A stretch of 64,000 nt of DNA, from contig NZ_JACHJR010000001.1 of assembly GCF_014203705.1 (NCBI RefSeq), positions 4,836,001 through 4,900,000 on the forward strand, read 5' to 3'. The translations under genes and the position numbers were made by a program. Source of the stretch: Kitasatospora gansuensis. GTDB lineage: Bacteria; Actinomycetota; Actinomycetes; Streptomycetales; Streptomycetaceae. Under the pieces are notes generated by a model. It ran no database searches. It saw only the letters and a list, made by a program, of their open reading frames with translations, and was not told the origin of the DNA. Below are positions 7,623-15,732 of the stretch, piece after piece (positions within the stretch are counted from its first letter, which is position 1; each line of letters starts with the position of its first letter).

Positions 7623-9068
7623 TCAGTGGACCGTCAGCTCCACGCCGAGCGCGGCGGACGCCGCCGGTGTGCTCGGGCAGAGCCGCAGGGCGGGACAGGG
7701 CGCGGCCGGGACGGCGACCGGCAGCGGCGGCAGGGGCGGCGCGGCAGGCGGCGCCGCCGCCGGCCTGAAGCCCTTGCCGGCCGGCCGGGCGGCCACAGCA
7801 GCAGCGCCCGGGGCGGCCGGAGCGTCCGGTGCGGCGGGCACGGCCGGAGCGGGGCCGTTGGGTACGGGCCGCCCGGGGGTGGGGCCGCACCAGTGACTGC
7901 GCAGCCCGGGCCCGCCTCCGGCGCCGGCGTCCGGTGCGGCGGGACCCGCGCTGCCGCTGGTGGCGGTCGAGCAGACCTGGCCGGGGCCCAGCACGGCGGG
8001 GCGGAACAGTTCTGACGGACCGTTGCCGGTCAGGGTCGCCACGATCGCGGCCGTCATCGCCAGGGTGACCGCTCCGGCGGCCGCGGTGGCCAGGCCGGTC
8101 CTGGCCCGGCCCCGGACTTTGAGCAGCCGGGCGGACGGCGGCCGGGGCGCGGGGCAGCCATGCACCGCCGCCTGGTGCAGCAGCGCACCGAGCCGGGCGC
8201 CGAACTCGGGGTCGGCCGGGTCGGACCCGACCAGGGCCGGGACCGCCCGGGCCAGCGCGGCCCGGGCGCTGAGGACCCGTCCGGTCGCCGCGGCGGTGCT
8301 GGACTGCACCTCGAAGGCCACCCGGTCGGCGGGCAGCCCGAGCGCGTCGTGCAGCACCAGTGCCCGGCGCTGCGGCCGGGTCAGCCGCTTGAGGGCCTTG
8401 AGCAGATCGCGGTCACGTGGCGTCAGCCGGTCCTGGTCGGGGTGCGGCGGCAGGTCGGGCAGCGGGTGCACCCGGATCTGACGGTGCGACAGCCGGAGCA
8501 GGTGGGCCCGGCGCGGCCCGCCCCGGTGCCAGACCGCCTGCGCGGTCTCGAAGGCGTGCTCCCGGACCCAGCCCTCCGGGTCCGGCAGCGTCGACACCTC
8601 GGGCCAGCGGCGCCCGGCGGCCGCCAGGGCCAGCCGTACCGCGTGCACGGCGCGGTGGTGGCAGGCGGTCAGCAGGAAGGTCTGCTGGACCAGCCGGGTG
8701 TGGGTGAGCGAGCAGAGTTCCTCGAAGCTCGTGGGGCGGGGCTCGGTCACGGCCACGGCCACGGCAACCGAAGCAGCAGCAGGGGCGCTCACCGGCGGCG
8801 GCGCGACGAGGGCGCTGGCCTCCCCGCGGGTGCGTACGCCGAGCTTGCGCATCGCCCGGTGCAGGTGGGTGCGGGCGGTGCCGGGGGAGATGCCGAGCTG
8901 TTCGGCGATGGCCCGGGTGTCCAGGCCGGTGGCCAGCAGGGCGAGGGCCTGGGTCTCACGAGGTGTCAGCAGCCGCAGCAGTTGGGCGGGGTCGGCATGC
9001 GGGCGGGTGGGTGCGGGTGAGGGTGGGGTCACCGCACCGCCCGGGGCAGGCGGGCTGAAAGTAGACAC
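7623..9068 (-). CDS. LuxR-type HTH / sigma-like membrane-anchored regulator
   Basis: A 481-residue protein with an unusual order of parts. A LuxR/GerE helix-turn-helix lies at about residues 30-90 (LTPRETQALALLATG ... GTARTHLHRAMRKLG). A region resembling ECF sigma regions 2 and 4 follows at about 135-270, including LTPRDRDLLKALKRLTRPQRRALVLHD. One transmembrane helix lies near 325-350, and the C-terminal tail is Ala/Pro-rich with several cysteines that would be outside the cell. The start is a GTG at 9068; TATCTG lies about five bases upstream and no Shine-Dalgarno is seen, so leaderless translation is possible. It diverges from the DUF6350 gene. The regulated genes are unknown. Confidence 0.75.
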   Translation of the reverse strand: MSTFSPPAPGGAVTPPSPAPTRPHADPAQLLRLLTPRETQALALLATGLDTRAIAEQLGISPGTARTHLHRAMRKLGVRTRGEASALVAPPPVSAPAAASVAVAVAVTEPRPTSFEELCSLTHTRLVQQTFLLTACHHRAVHAVRLALAAAGRRWPEVSTLPDPEGWVREHAFETAQAVWHRGGPRRAHLLRLSHRQIRVHPLPDLPPHPDQDRLTPRDRDLLKALKRLTRPQRRALVLHDALGLPADRVAFEVQSSTAAATGRVLSARAALARAVPALVGSDPADPEFGARLGALLHQAAVHGCPAPRPPSARLLKVRGRARTGLATAAAGAVTLAMTAAIVATLTGNGPSELFRPAVLGPGQVCSTATSGSAGPAAPDAGAGGGPGLRSHWCGPTPGRPVPNGPAPAVPAAPDAPAAPGAAAVAARPAGKGFRPAAAPPAAPPLPPLPVAVPAAPCPALRLCPSTPAASAALGVELTVH

Positions 9069-9137
9069 ATAAACAGATAATCCGGGACACGGCGGAGCTT
9101 CGCCTCTTCACGGGGCACAACGGGTGATCTTGGGACG

Positions 9138-10499
9138 ATGAGGCCCATGACTCAGCTGATGGGCCGTCCGATCCTGGGCCTGCCGGGCGAACTGGGAGTC
9201 CGCCCGTTCCTCGCCGACCTGCTCACCGGTGTCCGGGCCGCGCTGCTCACCCTGGCGGTGATGGCCGTCCCGGTGCTCGCCCTCTGGGTGCTCACCCCGT
9301 ACGCGGACGACACCGCCGCCGGCGCCGGACGGCTGGCCTGTGCGCTCTGGCTGCTCGGCCACGGCGCCCCGCTGACCAGGGGGGCGACCCAGGCGCCGGT
9401 GACGTTGACCCCGCTGCTGCTCACGCTGTTCAGCGTGGTGCTGCTGGTTCGGACCGGCCGGCGCCTCGGCGGGCGCGAACGCCTGCACTGGCGCGCGCCC
9501 TTGGCGGTGTGCGCCGGGTACCTGGCGGTCGCGCTGGGCGCGGTCGCCGAGTGCTCCGGCGCGGGCGCGCTGCGGGCCGTCCCGCTGCTCGACCTGGTGG
9601 CGGTCGCGCTGCTGGTGACCGGTTCGGTCGGGGCGGGTCTCTGGTCGGCGGTCGGCGGGGCCCCGGCGCTGCCCGGGCGGTGGCTGGACCGGGCGCCGGC
9701 GTGGCTCGGGCCGCCCGGCTGGGCCAGGGTCCCCGACTGGGCCCGGCCGGCCGGCGGTGGCCCGGTGGCGGGCCGGGCAGCGGCCGCCGGCGGGTTCGGT
9801 CTGGTGGCGGCGGGCGGGGTGGTGCTGGCCGTGACCGCGCTGCTCGGCCTGGGCGCGGCCGGCCGGTCGGCGACCGGGTTCGGCGGCGGGCCCGCCGCGG
9901 TCGGCGGGCTGGCCCTGGCCTGCCTGCTGCTGGTGCCCAACGCGGTGCTCTGGGCGGCCTCGTACGCGCTCGGCCCCGGCTTCGCGGTGGGCAGCGGGAC
10001 GGTGGTGGCACCGACCGGTGCCCGGGTCGGTCCGGTGCCGGACTTCCCGCTGTTCGCGCTGCTCCCGGAGACCGGCTCGGCGCCCTGGTGGCCGGTGGCC
10101 TGCGCGCTGCCGCTGCTGGCCGGACTGGTCCCGGCGCTGCTGCTCGGCCGGGCAGCGGCGGAGGCCCGCTGGCATCCGGTGGCCACCGCCGTGTCGGCCG
10201 TGGGCAGTTCGGTGCTGGCCGGGCTCGGCGCGGGCGCCTGCGCCTGGCTCGCGGGCGGCGCGCTGGCCGGAGCCAGGATGGCCGAGCTGGGCCCGGTGCC
10301 GTGGCTGGTCGCCCCGGCGGCGGCGGCCTGGCTGGCCCTGGTCACCGTGCCGGGGGCGCTGCTGGCCCGCTGCTGGGTGGCCCCGCCGTCCTGGTGGGAC
10401 GACCTGACCGGCCGTCAGCTCTGCCGGGCCCGCCGGGCCGCCGAGCAGGGCCTGACCTGGGTGGCGGACCACCTGCCGCCCCGTCGCAAGGACCGCTGA
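9138..10499 (+). CDS. DUF6350 family polytopic membrane protein
   Basis: A 453-residue integral membrane protein with roughly ten hydrophobic segments, beginning with FLADLLTGVRAALLTLAVMAVPVLA cut into one helix near residue 30. It matches the family annotated DUF6350 that sits beside purN in streptomycetes; family and neighbourhood are from memory. No catalytic motif is seen and the function is unknown. ATG 9138 is used; ATG 9147 is an alternative, and neither has a strong ribosome binding site. It is transcribed away from the LuxR-like gene across only 69 bases. Confidence 0.8.
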   Translation: MRPMTQLMGRPILGLPGELGVRPFLADLLTGVRAALLTLAVMAVPVLALWVLTPYADDTAAGAGRLACALWLLGHGAPLTRGATQAPVTLTPLLLTLFSVVLLVRTGRRLGGRERLHWRAPLAVCAGYLAVALGAVAECSGAGALRAVPLLDLVAVALLVTGSVGAGLWSAVGGAPALPGRWLDRAPAWLGPPGWARVPDWARPAGGGPVAGRAAAAGGFGLVAAGGVVLAVTALLGLGAAGRSATGFGGGPAAVGGLALACLLLVPNAVLWAASYALGPGFAVGSGTVVAPTGARVGPVPDFPLFALLPETGSAPWWPVACALPLLAGLVPALLLGRAAAEARWHPVATAVSAVGSSVLAGLGAGACAWLAGGALAGARMAELGPVPWLVAPAAAAWLALVTVPGALLARCWVAPPSWWDDLTGRQLCRARRAAEQGLTWVADHLPPRRKDR

Positions 10500-10505
10500 A
10501 CGGCA

Positions 10506-10531
10506 GCTGACCAGCGGCCGCCCGGGTCAGC
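10506..10531. terminator. Small hairpin between convergent genes
   Basis: GCTGACC (10506-10512) pairs with GGTCAGC (10525-10531) across a 12-base loop between the DUF6350 stop and the stop of the leftward gene at 10527, whose stop codon it includes. It is a weak candidate for a shared terminator. Confidence 0.4.
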
Positions 10532-11213
10532 GGTTCTGGTTGTACAGGTTGACCAGGAAGTCCGGGGCGAGGTTGTCGCAGCTGTCCCGGGCCTGGGTGG
10601 TGAGGGCCTCGCTGACACAGCTCACGTAGTCCTGGTAGTACAGCGTGACGCCGAGCGAGGCGAGCACGAACAGGATGGTGACACCGCCCGTCACCAGCCC
10701 GCCGATCGCGGCCGGGGTCTGCGGCCGGACCGGCTGCGGGCCGTGCTGGGGGTTGTGCTGCGGGCCGGGCTGGGCGGCGCTGCCCTCGGCGGAGTTCGAC
10801 CGGGGCGAGCGCAGCGCGCTGATCCCCCAGTACGCGGCCAGCGCGCCGAGCAGCAGGGCGACGTACGGGATGCCGAGCACCACGCAGAACAGGCCGCCCA
10901 TGCCGGCGCTCAGCGCGTACCGCGAGCGGCGCTGGACCGGGTCGTTCGGGTCGAACTTCGGTGCGGCGGGCTGCGGCTGGGGCGACCAGCCGCCCTGGTA
11001 GCCGGGGCTCCACGGGTGCGGCGGCGGCACCTGCGGGCGGTCGTCCCGCTCCGACGACCCGTCAGCGGAGTCGCCGGAGCCGCCGGGTTCACCGGAGCCG
11101 TCGGAGGAGCCGTTCGGCTGCTGGGGGGCGCGCGGCTGCCAGGGCTGGTCGGGGGCATCCGCCGGCGGCGGCGCGAAGGGGTTGCGCTCGCCGGTGTTGT
11201 CGCCGCTGCTCAT
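10527..11213 (-). CDS. Proline-rich membrane protein, hypothetical
   Basis: A 228-residue protein with a long hydrophilic N-terminus rich in Pro, Ser, Gly and Gln (residues 1-90). Two transmembrane helices follow (about 105-130 and 165-190), and a short tail has two cysteines (SCVSEALTTQARDSC). The layout resembles DUF4190-type actinobacterial membrane proteins, and the tail cysteines could form a disulfide outside the cell. The start is the ATG at 11213. No function can be assigned. Confidence 0.75.
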   Translation of the reverse strand: MSSGDNTGERNPFAPPPADAPDQPWQPRAPQQPNGSSDGSGEPGGSGDSADGSSERDDRPQVPPPHPWSPGYQGGWSPQPQPAAPKFDPNDPVQRRSRYALSAGMGGLFCVVLGIPYVALLLGALAAYWGISALRSPRSNSAEGSAAQPGPQHNPQHGPQPVRPQTPAAIGGLVTGGVTILFVLASLGVTLYYQDYVSCVSEALTTQARDSCDNLAPDFLVNLYNQNR

Positions 11214-11235
11214 CGGTCAGCCAATCCTTCGTCGA

Positions 11236-11265
11236 GTGGTCGGGCCTGTTCGGTGGTCGGGCCTG
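11236..11265. repeat. 13-bp direct repeat GTGGTCGGGCCTG
   Basis: Two exact copies, at 11236-11248 and 11253-11265, have a 17-base period just upstream of the leftward membrane-protein gene. They could be binding sites or slippage products; nothing decides between these. Confidence 0.5.
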
Positions 11266-11367
11266 CTCAATGATCCCGCAGGGGTGTACGAGATTCACAC
11301 GGGTATCGCGAACCGGGATCACGTGGCGTTCCGGGGGTGGGTCGCGGCGCGTGCCAGGGCCCGGGTG

Positions 11368-11397
11368 TGGCCCACGCCTCAACTACGCGCGTAGCGT
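11368..11397 (+). promoter_or_regulatory. Candidate purN promoter with TACGCGCGTAG palindrome
   Basis: The perfect 12-bp palindrome CTACGCGCGTAG (11383-11394) runs into a -10-like TAGCGT (11392-11397), with TGGCCC at 11368-11373 eighteen bases before it. The same arrangement occurs in front of deoA (TGGCAC, TACGCGCG, TAGAGT), and a close variant precedes the nucleoside transporter operon. An operator overlapping the -10 would suit repression. The binding protein is unknown; a LacI-type regulator is a guess from the CG-centred palindrome. Confidence 0.5.
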
Positions 11398-11558
11398 TGC
11401 CATCGGGTTACAGGGGGCCTCCGACCAGCCGTTATCGTGGTGACGGTCAGCAGTTCGGAGCAGCCCCACCGCCTCCCGGCTCGACCTGGCGCCGCCCGTA
11501 GTGGCCCCACCGACGGTGGACGTACCAGCGGGCACGACGACGTACGGAGAATCGCGCA

Positions 11559-12233
11559 GTGGCCGCTGCTTCCCCCCAGTCCGCCCACACCCACGTCTTC
11601 CCGCCGCGCACCCCGGGCCCGGCCCGGCTGGTGGTGCTGGTCTCCGGCTCGGGCACCAATCTGCAGGCCCTGATCGACGCCGTCGCCGACCCGGCCTTCG
11701 GGGCCGAGATCGTCGCGGTGGGCGCCGACCGGGACAGCATCGCTGGGCTGGACCGGGCCGAGCGGGCCGGGCTGCCGACCTTCGTGCACCGGGTCAAGGA
11801 CCACGCCGACCGCGCCGCCTGGGACACCGCGCTGACCGCCGCGGTCGCCGGCCACCGGCCCGACCTGGTGGTCACCGCCGGGTTCATGAAGATCCTCGGC
11901 CCGGAGTTCATCGCCGCCTTCGCCGGACGGATCGTCAACACCCACCCCGCGCTGCTGCCGGCCTTCCCCGGCGCGCACGGCGTGGCCGACGCGCTGGCGT
12001 ACGGGGTGAAGGTGACCGGCTGCACCGTCCATCTGGTGGACGGCGGCGTGGACACCGGGCCGATCATCGCGCAGGGTGTGGTCGCGGTCGAGGAGACCGA
12101 CCACGCCGACGGCGGTGCCGCGCTGCACGAGCGCATCAAGACTGTCGAGCGTCAGTTGCTCGTCGACGTCGTGGGCCGACTGGCTCGCGAGGGTCACCGT
12201 ATCGAGGACCGAAAGGTATGGATTCCGGCATGA
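11559..12233 (+). CDS. purN: Phosphoribosylglycinamide formyltransferase
   Basis: A 224-residue GAR transformylase, which transfers a formyl group from 10-formyl-tetrahydrofolate to glycinamide ribonucleotide in purine synthesis. The N-terminal SGSGTNLQALID motif binds substrate. The catalytic Asn-His-Asp set is visible in IVNTHPALLP and the following VDGGVDTGPII. The GTG at 11559, preceded by GGAGA, is the start; it adds a short non-conserved leader of about 20 residues. Its stop overlaps the purH start by three bases of an ATGA, so the two are translationally coupled. Confidence 0.95.
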   Translation: MAAASPQSAHTHVFPPRTPGPARLVVLVSGSGTNLQALIDAVADPAFGAEIVAVGADRDSIAGLDRAERAGLPTFVHRVKDHADRAAWDTALTAAVAGHRPDLVVTAGFMKILGPEFIAAFAGRIVNTHPALLPAFPGAHGVADALAYGVKVTGCTVHLVDGGVDTGPIIAQGVVAVEETDHADGGAALHERIKTVERQLLVDVVGRLAREGHRIEDRKVWIPA

Positions 12234-13810
12234 GTGCCAGCTCCACCACGCCCCCCGTCTCGGAGAATGTACGCCCGATCCGCCGCGCGCTGATCAGCGT
12301 GTACGACAAGACCGGTCTGGAGGAGCTGGCCCAGGGCCTGCACGCCGCCGGGGTCACCATCGTCTCCACCGGCTCGACGGCCGGCCGGATCGCCGCCGCC
12401 GGCGTCCCGGTCACCGAGGTCTCCGAGCTGACCGGCTTCCCGGAGTGCCTGGACGGGCGCGTGAAGACGCTGCACCCCCGCGTGCACGCCGGTGTGCTGG
12501 CCGACCTGCGCCTCGAGTCGCACCGCGCGCAGCTGGCCGAGCTGGAGATCGAGCCCTTCGACCTGGTGGTGGTGAACCTCTACCCCTTCACCGCCACGGT
12601 CGCCTCCGGCGCCACCCCCGACGAGTGCGTCGAGCAGATCGACATCGGCGGTCCGTCGATGGTCCGCGCCGCGGCCAAGAACCACCCCTCGGTCGCCGTC
12701 GTGGTCGACCCGGCCCGCTACGCGGACGTGCTGACGGCGGTTCAGGGCGGCGGCTTCGACCTGCTCACCCGCAAGCGGCTGGCCGGTGCGGCGTTCGCGC
12801 ACACCGCCGCCTACGACGTGGCGGTCGCCTCCTGGTTCGAGGGCTCGGGCTACACCGAGAACACCGAGTCTTTCCCGGCCTTCCTGGGCGCCACCTACGA
12901 GCGCGAGAACGTGCTCCGCTACGGCGAGAACCCGCACCAGCAGGCCGCGCTCTACACCGACGGCACGGGCGGCCTGGCCGGCGCCGAGCAGCTGCACGGC
13001 AAGGAGATGTCGTACAACAACTACGTGGACACCGACGCCGCCCGCCGGGCCGCGTACGACCACGCCGACCCGGCCGTCGCGATCATCAAGCACGCCAACC
13101 CGTGCGGCATCGCCACCGGTGCGGACGTCGCCGAGGCGCACCGCAAGGCGCACGCCTGTGACCCGCTGTCGGCGTTCGGCGGCGTGATCGCGGTCAACCG
13201 CGCGGTCACCGTCGAGCTGGCCGAGCAGATCGCCGAGATCTTCACCGAGGTCGTGGTGGCCCCGGCGTACGAGGACGGCGCGGTCGAGGTGCTGGCCCGG
13301 AAGAAGAACATCCGGGTGCTGCGCGCCCCCGAGGCCCCGGCCAACCGGGTCGAGGTCCGTCCGATCTCCGGCGGCGCCCTGCTGCAGCAGGTGGACCGGA
13401 TCGACGCGGCCGGCGACGACCCGGCGAGCTGGACGCTGGCCACCGGCGACGCGCTCTCCGCCGACGAGCTGGCCGAGCTGTCCTTCGCCTGGCGGGCCTG
13501 CCGGGCCGTCAAGTCCAACGCGATCCTGCTCGCCAAGGGCAGCGCCTCGGTCGGCGTCGGCATGGGCCAGGTCAACCGGGTCGACTCGGCCAAGCTCGCG
13601 GTCGAGCGGGCCGGCGAGCGGGCCCAGGGCTCGTACGCGGCCTCGGACGCGTTCTTCCCGTTCCCCGACGGTCTGCAGGTGCTGCTCGACGGCGGCGTCA
13701 AGGCCGTGGTGCAGCCAGGCGGTTCGGTCCGGGACGACGAGGTGATCGCGGCGGCGAAGGCGGCCGGCGTGACGATGTACCTGACCGGGACGCGGCACTT
13801 CTTCCACTGA
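12230..13810 (+). CDS. purH: Bifunctional AICAR transformylase / IMP cyclohydrolase
   Basis: A 526-residue enzyme for the last two steps of IMP synthesis. The N-terminal IMP cyclohydrolase domain opens with IRRALISVYDKTGLEEL and contains STGSTA. The AICAR formyltransferase domain follows, with GENPHQQAALY, YNNYVDTDAA and the KHANPCG lysine-histidine pair. The start is taken as the ATG at 12230, overlapping the purN stop; an in-frame ATG at 12218 would add four residues. Length is normal for the family. It is co-transcribed with purN under the candidate nucleoside-type operator, and the terminator at 13831-13872 follows. Confidence 0.96.
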   Translation: MSASSTTPPVSENVRPIRRALISVYDKTGLEELAQGLHAAGVTIVSTGSTAGRIAAAGVPVTEVSELTGFPECLDGRVKTLHPRVHAGVLADLRLESHRAQLAELEIEPFDLVVVNLYPFTATVASGATPDECVEQIDIGGPSMVRAAAKNHPSVAVVVDPARYADVLTAVQGGGFDLLTRKRLAGAAFAHTAAYDVAVASWFEGSGYTENTESFPAFLGATYERENVLRYGENPHQQAALYTDGTGGLAGAEQLHGKEMSYNNYVDTDAARRAAYDHADPAVAIIKHANPCGIATGADVAEAHRKAHACDPLSAFGGVIAVNRAVTVELAEQIAEIFTEVVVAPAYEDGAVEVLARKKNIRVLRAPEAPANRVEVRPISGGALLQQVDRIDAAGDDPASWTLATGDALSADELAELSFAWRACRAVKSNAILLAKGSASVGVGMGQVNRVDSAKLAVERAGERAQGSYAASDAFFPFPDGLQVLLDGGVKAVVQPGGSVRDDEVIAAAKAAGVTMYLTGTRHFFH

Positions 13811-13830
13811 GTGGGAAACCGGCCCGGAAC

Positions 13831-13872
13831 GGCAGATGCCCCGCACACCCTCGGGTGTGCGGGGCATCTGCC
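13831..13872. terminator. Strong bidirectional terminator after purH
   Basis: A perfect 20-bp inverted repeat (13831-13850 and 13853-13872) with a nominal two-base spacer, effectively 19 bp with a four-base loop. It lies 20 bases past purH and six bases before the stop of the leftward RDD gene, so it probably ends both transcripts. Confidence 0.92.
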
Positions 13873-13878
13873 GTACGG

Positions 13879-14556
13879 TCAGCTGGACTTGACGACCACG
13901 GTGCCGACGATCTTGTCCGACAGGGTCTGCTTCTTGGCGTCCCAGAGCGGCCACAGGAAGCCGAGGCAGCAGACCAGCTCGTCGACGATGTGGCAGAGCT
14001 GGCGGACGAAGGCCATACCGAAGCCGATCGGCTGGCCGTCGGACTCCCGGACCACCCGGATGTTGACCATCTTGCGGCCGGGGGTCTGGCCGGTCTTGCC
14101 GAGCTGGTAGAGCAGCCAGAACTGGCCGATCACGGCGATCAGCCAGCCGAGGCCCGCGATTGCCATGCCGGCGCCGGAGATGCCGCCGCCGGTGCAGACC
14201 GACGAGTAGCGGGTGGTGCTGCAGACCGGGGCCTCGTAGCCGACCGCGAAGCCGATGCCGTAGAGGATGGCGGCCGGGATGCCGAAGATCAGGCCGTCGA
14301 CCAGGACGGCGGCGACCCGGGAGCCCCAGCTCGCGTAGAAGTTCTGCACCTGACCCGCGTTGGGGTAACCGCCGGGCTGGCCGTAGCCCTGCTGCGGCGG
14401 GATGCCGTAACCCTGCTGCGGGGGCTGCTGCGGGTAGCCGTAGCCCGGCGCGCCCTGCGGGGGGCCCTGCTGCGGGTAGCCGTAACCGGGCTGCGGCTGC
14501 TGCGGGGGCTGCGGCGGCTGGTTGTACGGGTTGTTCGGGTCGGGCGGGTAGCTCAT
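13879..14556 (-). CDS. RDD family membrane protein
   Basis: A 225-residue protein. The first 75 residues are Pro/Gln/Gly/Tyr-rich and low complexity (repeats of the PQQ-GYGYP type), and an RDD-type membrane domain follows with three hydrophobic segments. The GSRVAAVLVDGLI segment replaces the canonical RDD signature, and TPGRKMVNIRVV is the usual second motif. The start is fixed by GGAGG five bases before the ATG at 14556; the frame is open further upstream but lacks a binding site. RDD proteins are poorly characterised, and some act in ion transport. It shares orientation with the DUF2752 and DUF4190-like genes. Confidence 0.88.
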   Translation of the reverse strand: MSYPPDPNNPYNQPPQPPQQPQPGYGYPQQGPPQGAPGYGYPQQPPQQGYGIPPQQGYGQPGGYPNAGQVQNFYASWGSRVAAVLVDGLIFGIPAAILYGIGFAVGYEAPVCSTTRYSSVCTGGGISGAGMAIAGLGWLIAVIGQFWLLYQLGKTGQTPGRKMVNIRVVRESDGQPIGFGMAFVRQLCHIVDELVCCLGFLWPLWDAKKQTLSDKIVGTVVVKSS

Positions 14557-14699
14557 CAATGCCTCCGGGCAGGATGGTGAGGTGTGGGACGGGACAGGAA
14601 ACCCCTGGGACGGACAGGCAGTTGAGTTGCCGACCGGGTGGGACATTAGCGGAACGCGGTGACACCGCGAAGGGCAGTTACCGTCAGAAAACGGCAGGC

Positions 14700-15110
14700 T
14701 CAGGGCAGTACGACGCCGAAGCGGTGCAACTGCCAGAGCCAGGACACCGTTAAAGCGGTACCGATCAGGACATTCCGGTGGAGGTTGGGGAGTTGCCACC
14801 ACCAGCGCCCCGGGCCGAGCGGCGCGACCAGCAGGCCGAGCCCGACCACCACGGTCACCGGGTTGGCCAACAGCGCGGCGCCGAAGGCCCCGTGGCCGGC
14901 CTCGATGAAGACCGTGGTGCTCCCGCAGCCGGGGCAGGGGATGCCGGTGAACCGGCGCAGCGGGCAGAGCGCGCCGGGATCGTGCACGTCGTGCAGCGCG
15001 GCGACCGCCAGCGCGACCACCGCCGCACCGGCCCCGCGCGCGGCCATCCGCAGCACGCCGCCCAGCGGCGTACCGGCCGTGCCCGTCCAGCGAGCCGTCA
15101 ACTGCTGCAT
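14700..15110 (-). CDS. DUF2752 family membrane protein
   Basis: A 136-residue membrane protein with about three hydrophobic segments and the DUF2752 signature CPLRRFTGIPCPGCGSTT, whose CPxCG cysteines could bind metal or be redox active. The ATG at 15110 shares one base with the stop of the DUF4190-like gene upstream (TGATG), so translation is coupled. No function is established for the family. Confidence 0.85.
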   Translation of the reverse strand: MQQLTARWTGTAGTPLGGVLRMAARGAGAAVVALAVAALHDVHDPGALCPLRRFTGIPCPGCGSTTVFIEAGHGAFGAALLANPVTVVVGLGLLVAPLGPGRWWWQLPNLHRNVLIGTALTVSWLWQLHRFGVVLP

Positions 15111-15523
15111 CACGGCACGTAGTTCTCGGTGACGGTCGAGTAGAAGACCACGCCGGCGATGCCGATCAGGATCCCGAGCACGGAGAGCACCACGCCGCCG
15201 ATCGCCTGCGAACGGCCGATACCGGTCTGCCCGGCCTTGCTCAGGCCCGCGATGCCGAGACCCAGACCGACCGGGCCGAGCAGCGCGCCGTAGAAGCAGA
15301 TCAGGATGCTCAGGAAACCCAGCGCCAGCGAGGCGATGGCCAGGCTGTTCTGCGGGGCCGCGGGCGCGGCCATCGGCGGCTGCGGGTAGCCGTACCCGGG
15401 CTGCGGGTACGACGGCGGCTGGTGCTGAGGCTGCTGGTACTGCGGCGCGCTGTACGGCTGCGGCGGCTGCCCGTACGACCCGTACGGATCGGGCGGCGGC
15501 TGCTGTTGGTACGGATTGCTCAC
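15110..15523 (-). CDS. DUF4190-like membrane protein
   Basis: A 137-residue protein with a Tyr/Pro/Gln-rich N-terminal half (about residues 1-55) and two transmembrane helices (about 60-90 and 105-130), the pattern of DUF4190 proteins. It starts at a GTG (15523). Its TGA overlaps the ATG of the DUF2752 gene by one base. The low-complexity Tyr/Pro tail is shared in style with the RDD protein at 13879, which suggests a common localisation role; that is inference. Confidence 0.8.
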   Translation of the reverse strand: MSNPYQQQPPPDPYGSYGQPPQPYSAPQYQQPQHQPPSYPQPGYGYPQPPMAAPAAPQNSLAIASLALGFLSILICFYGALLGPVGLGLGIAGLSKAGQTGIGRSQAIGGVVLSVLGILIGIAGVVFYSTVTENYVP

Positions 15524-15732
15524 TGTTCTTCGGTCCCCCCGAGCTGTGTATCTCCCCCGTGCTGCACCGACGGGCCGTCACCGGCCGACCGGGGCATGGT
15601 CGTCCCGGTCATATCGTGGGTGGGTGCCCCCGGGGCTGTCCAGCGGCGATCGGTACCCGGACCGAACTGTGGCGCAACCGCAACCAGGGTGGCACGTGCC
15701 GAGCACGGGACCCGATCCGGGAGAATGGTGCC

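Larger units (their letters stand above)
11214..11558. other. Non-coding region upstream of purN
   Basis: This 345-base gap separates the leftward membrane-protein gene from purN. It contains a 13-bp direct repeat GTGGTCGGGCCTG (11236-11248 and 11253-11265) and the purN promoter/operator element described separately. No small gene is evident. Confidence 0.6.

Noticed and set aside
7623..9068. Classification of the LuxR/sigma fusion as a plain ECF sigma factor
   Set aside because: The strongest motif is the N-terminal GerE-type helix-turn-helix, and the sigma-like part is divergent and followed by a membrane helix, so a plain ECF label would mislead.
15100..15581. N-terminal extension of the DUF2752 gene to 15581
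   Set aside because: The extension overlaps the whole DUF4190-like gene in another frame; the ATG at 15110 in a TGATG overlap is the sensible start.
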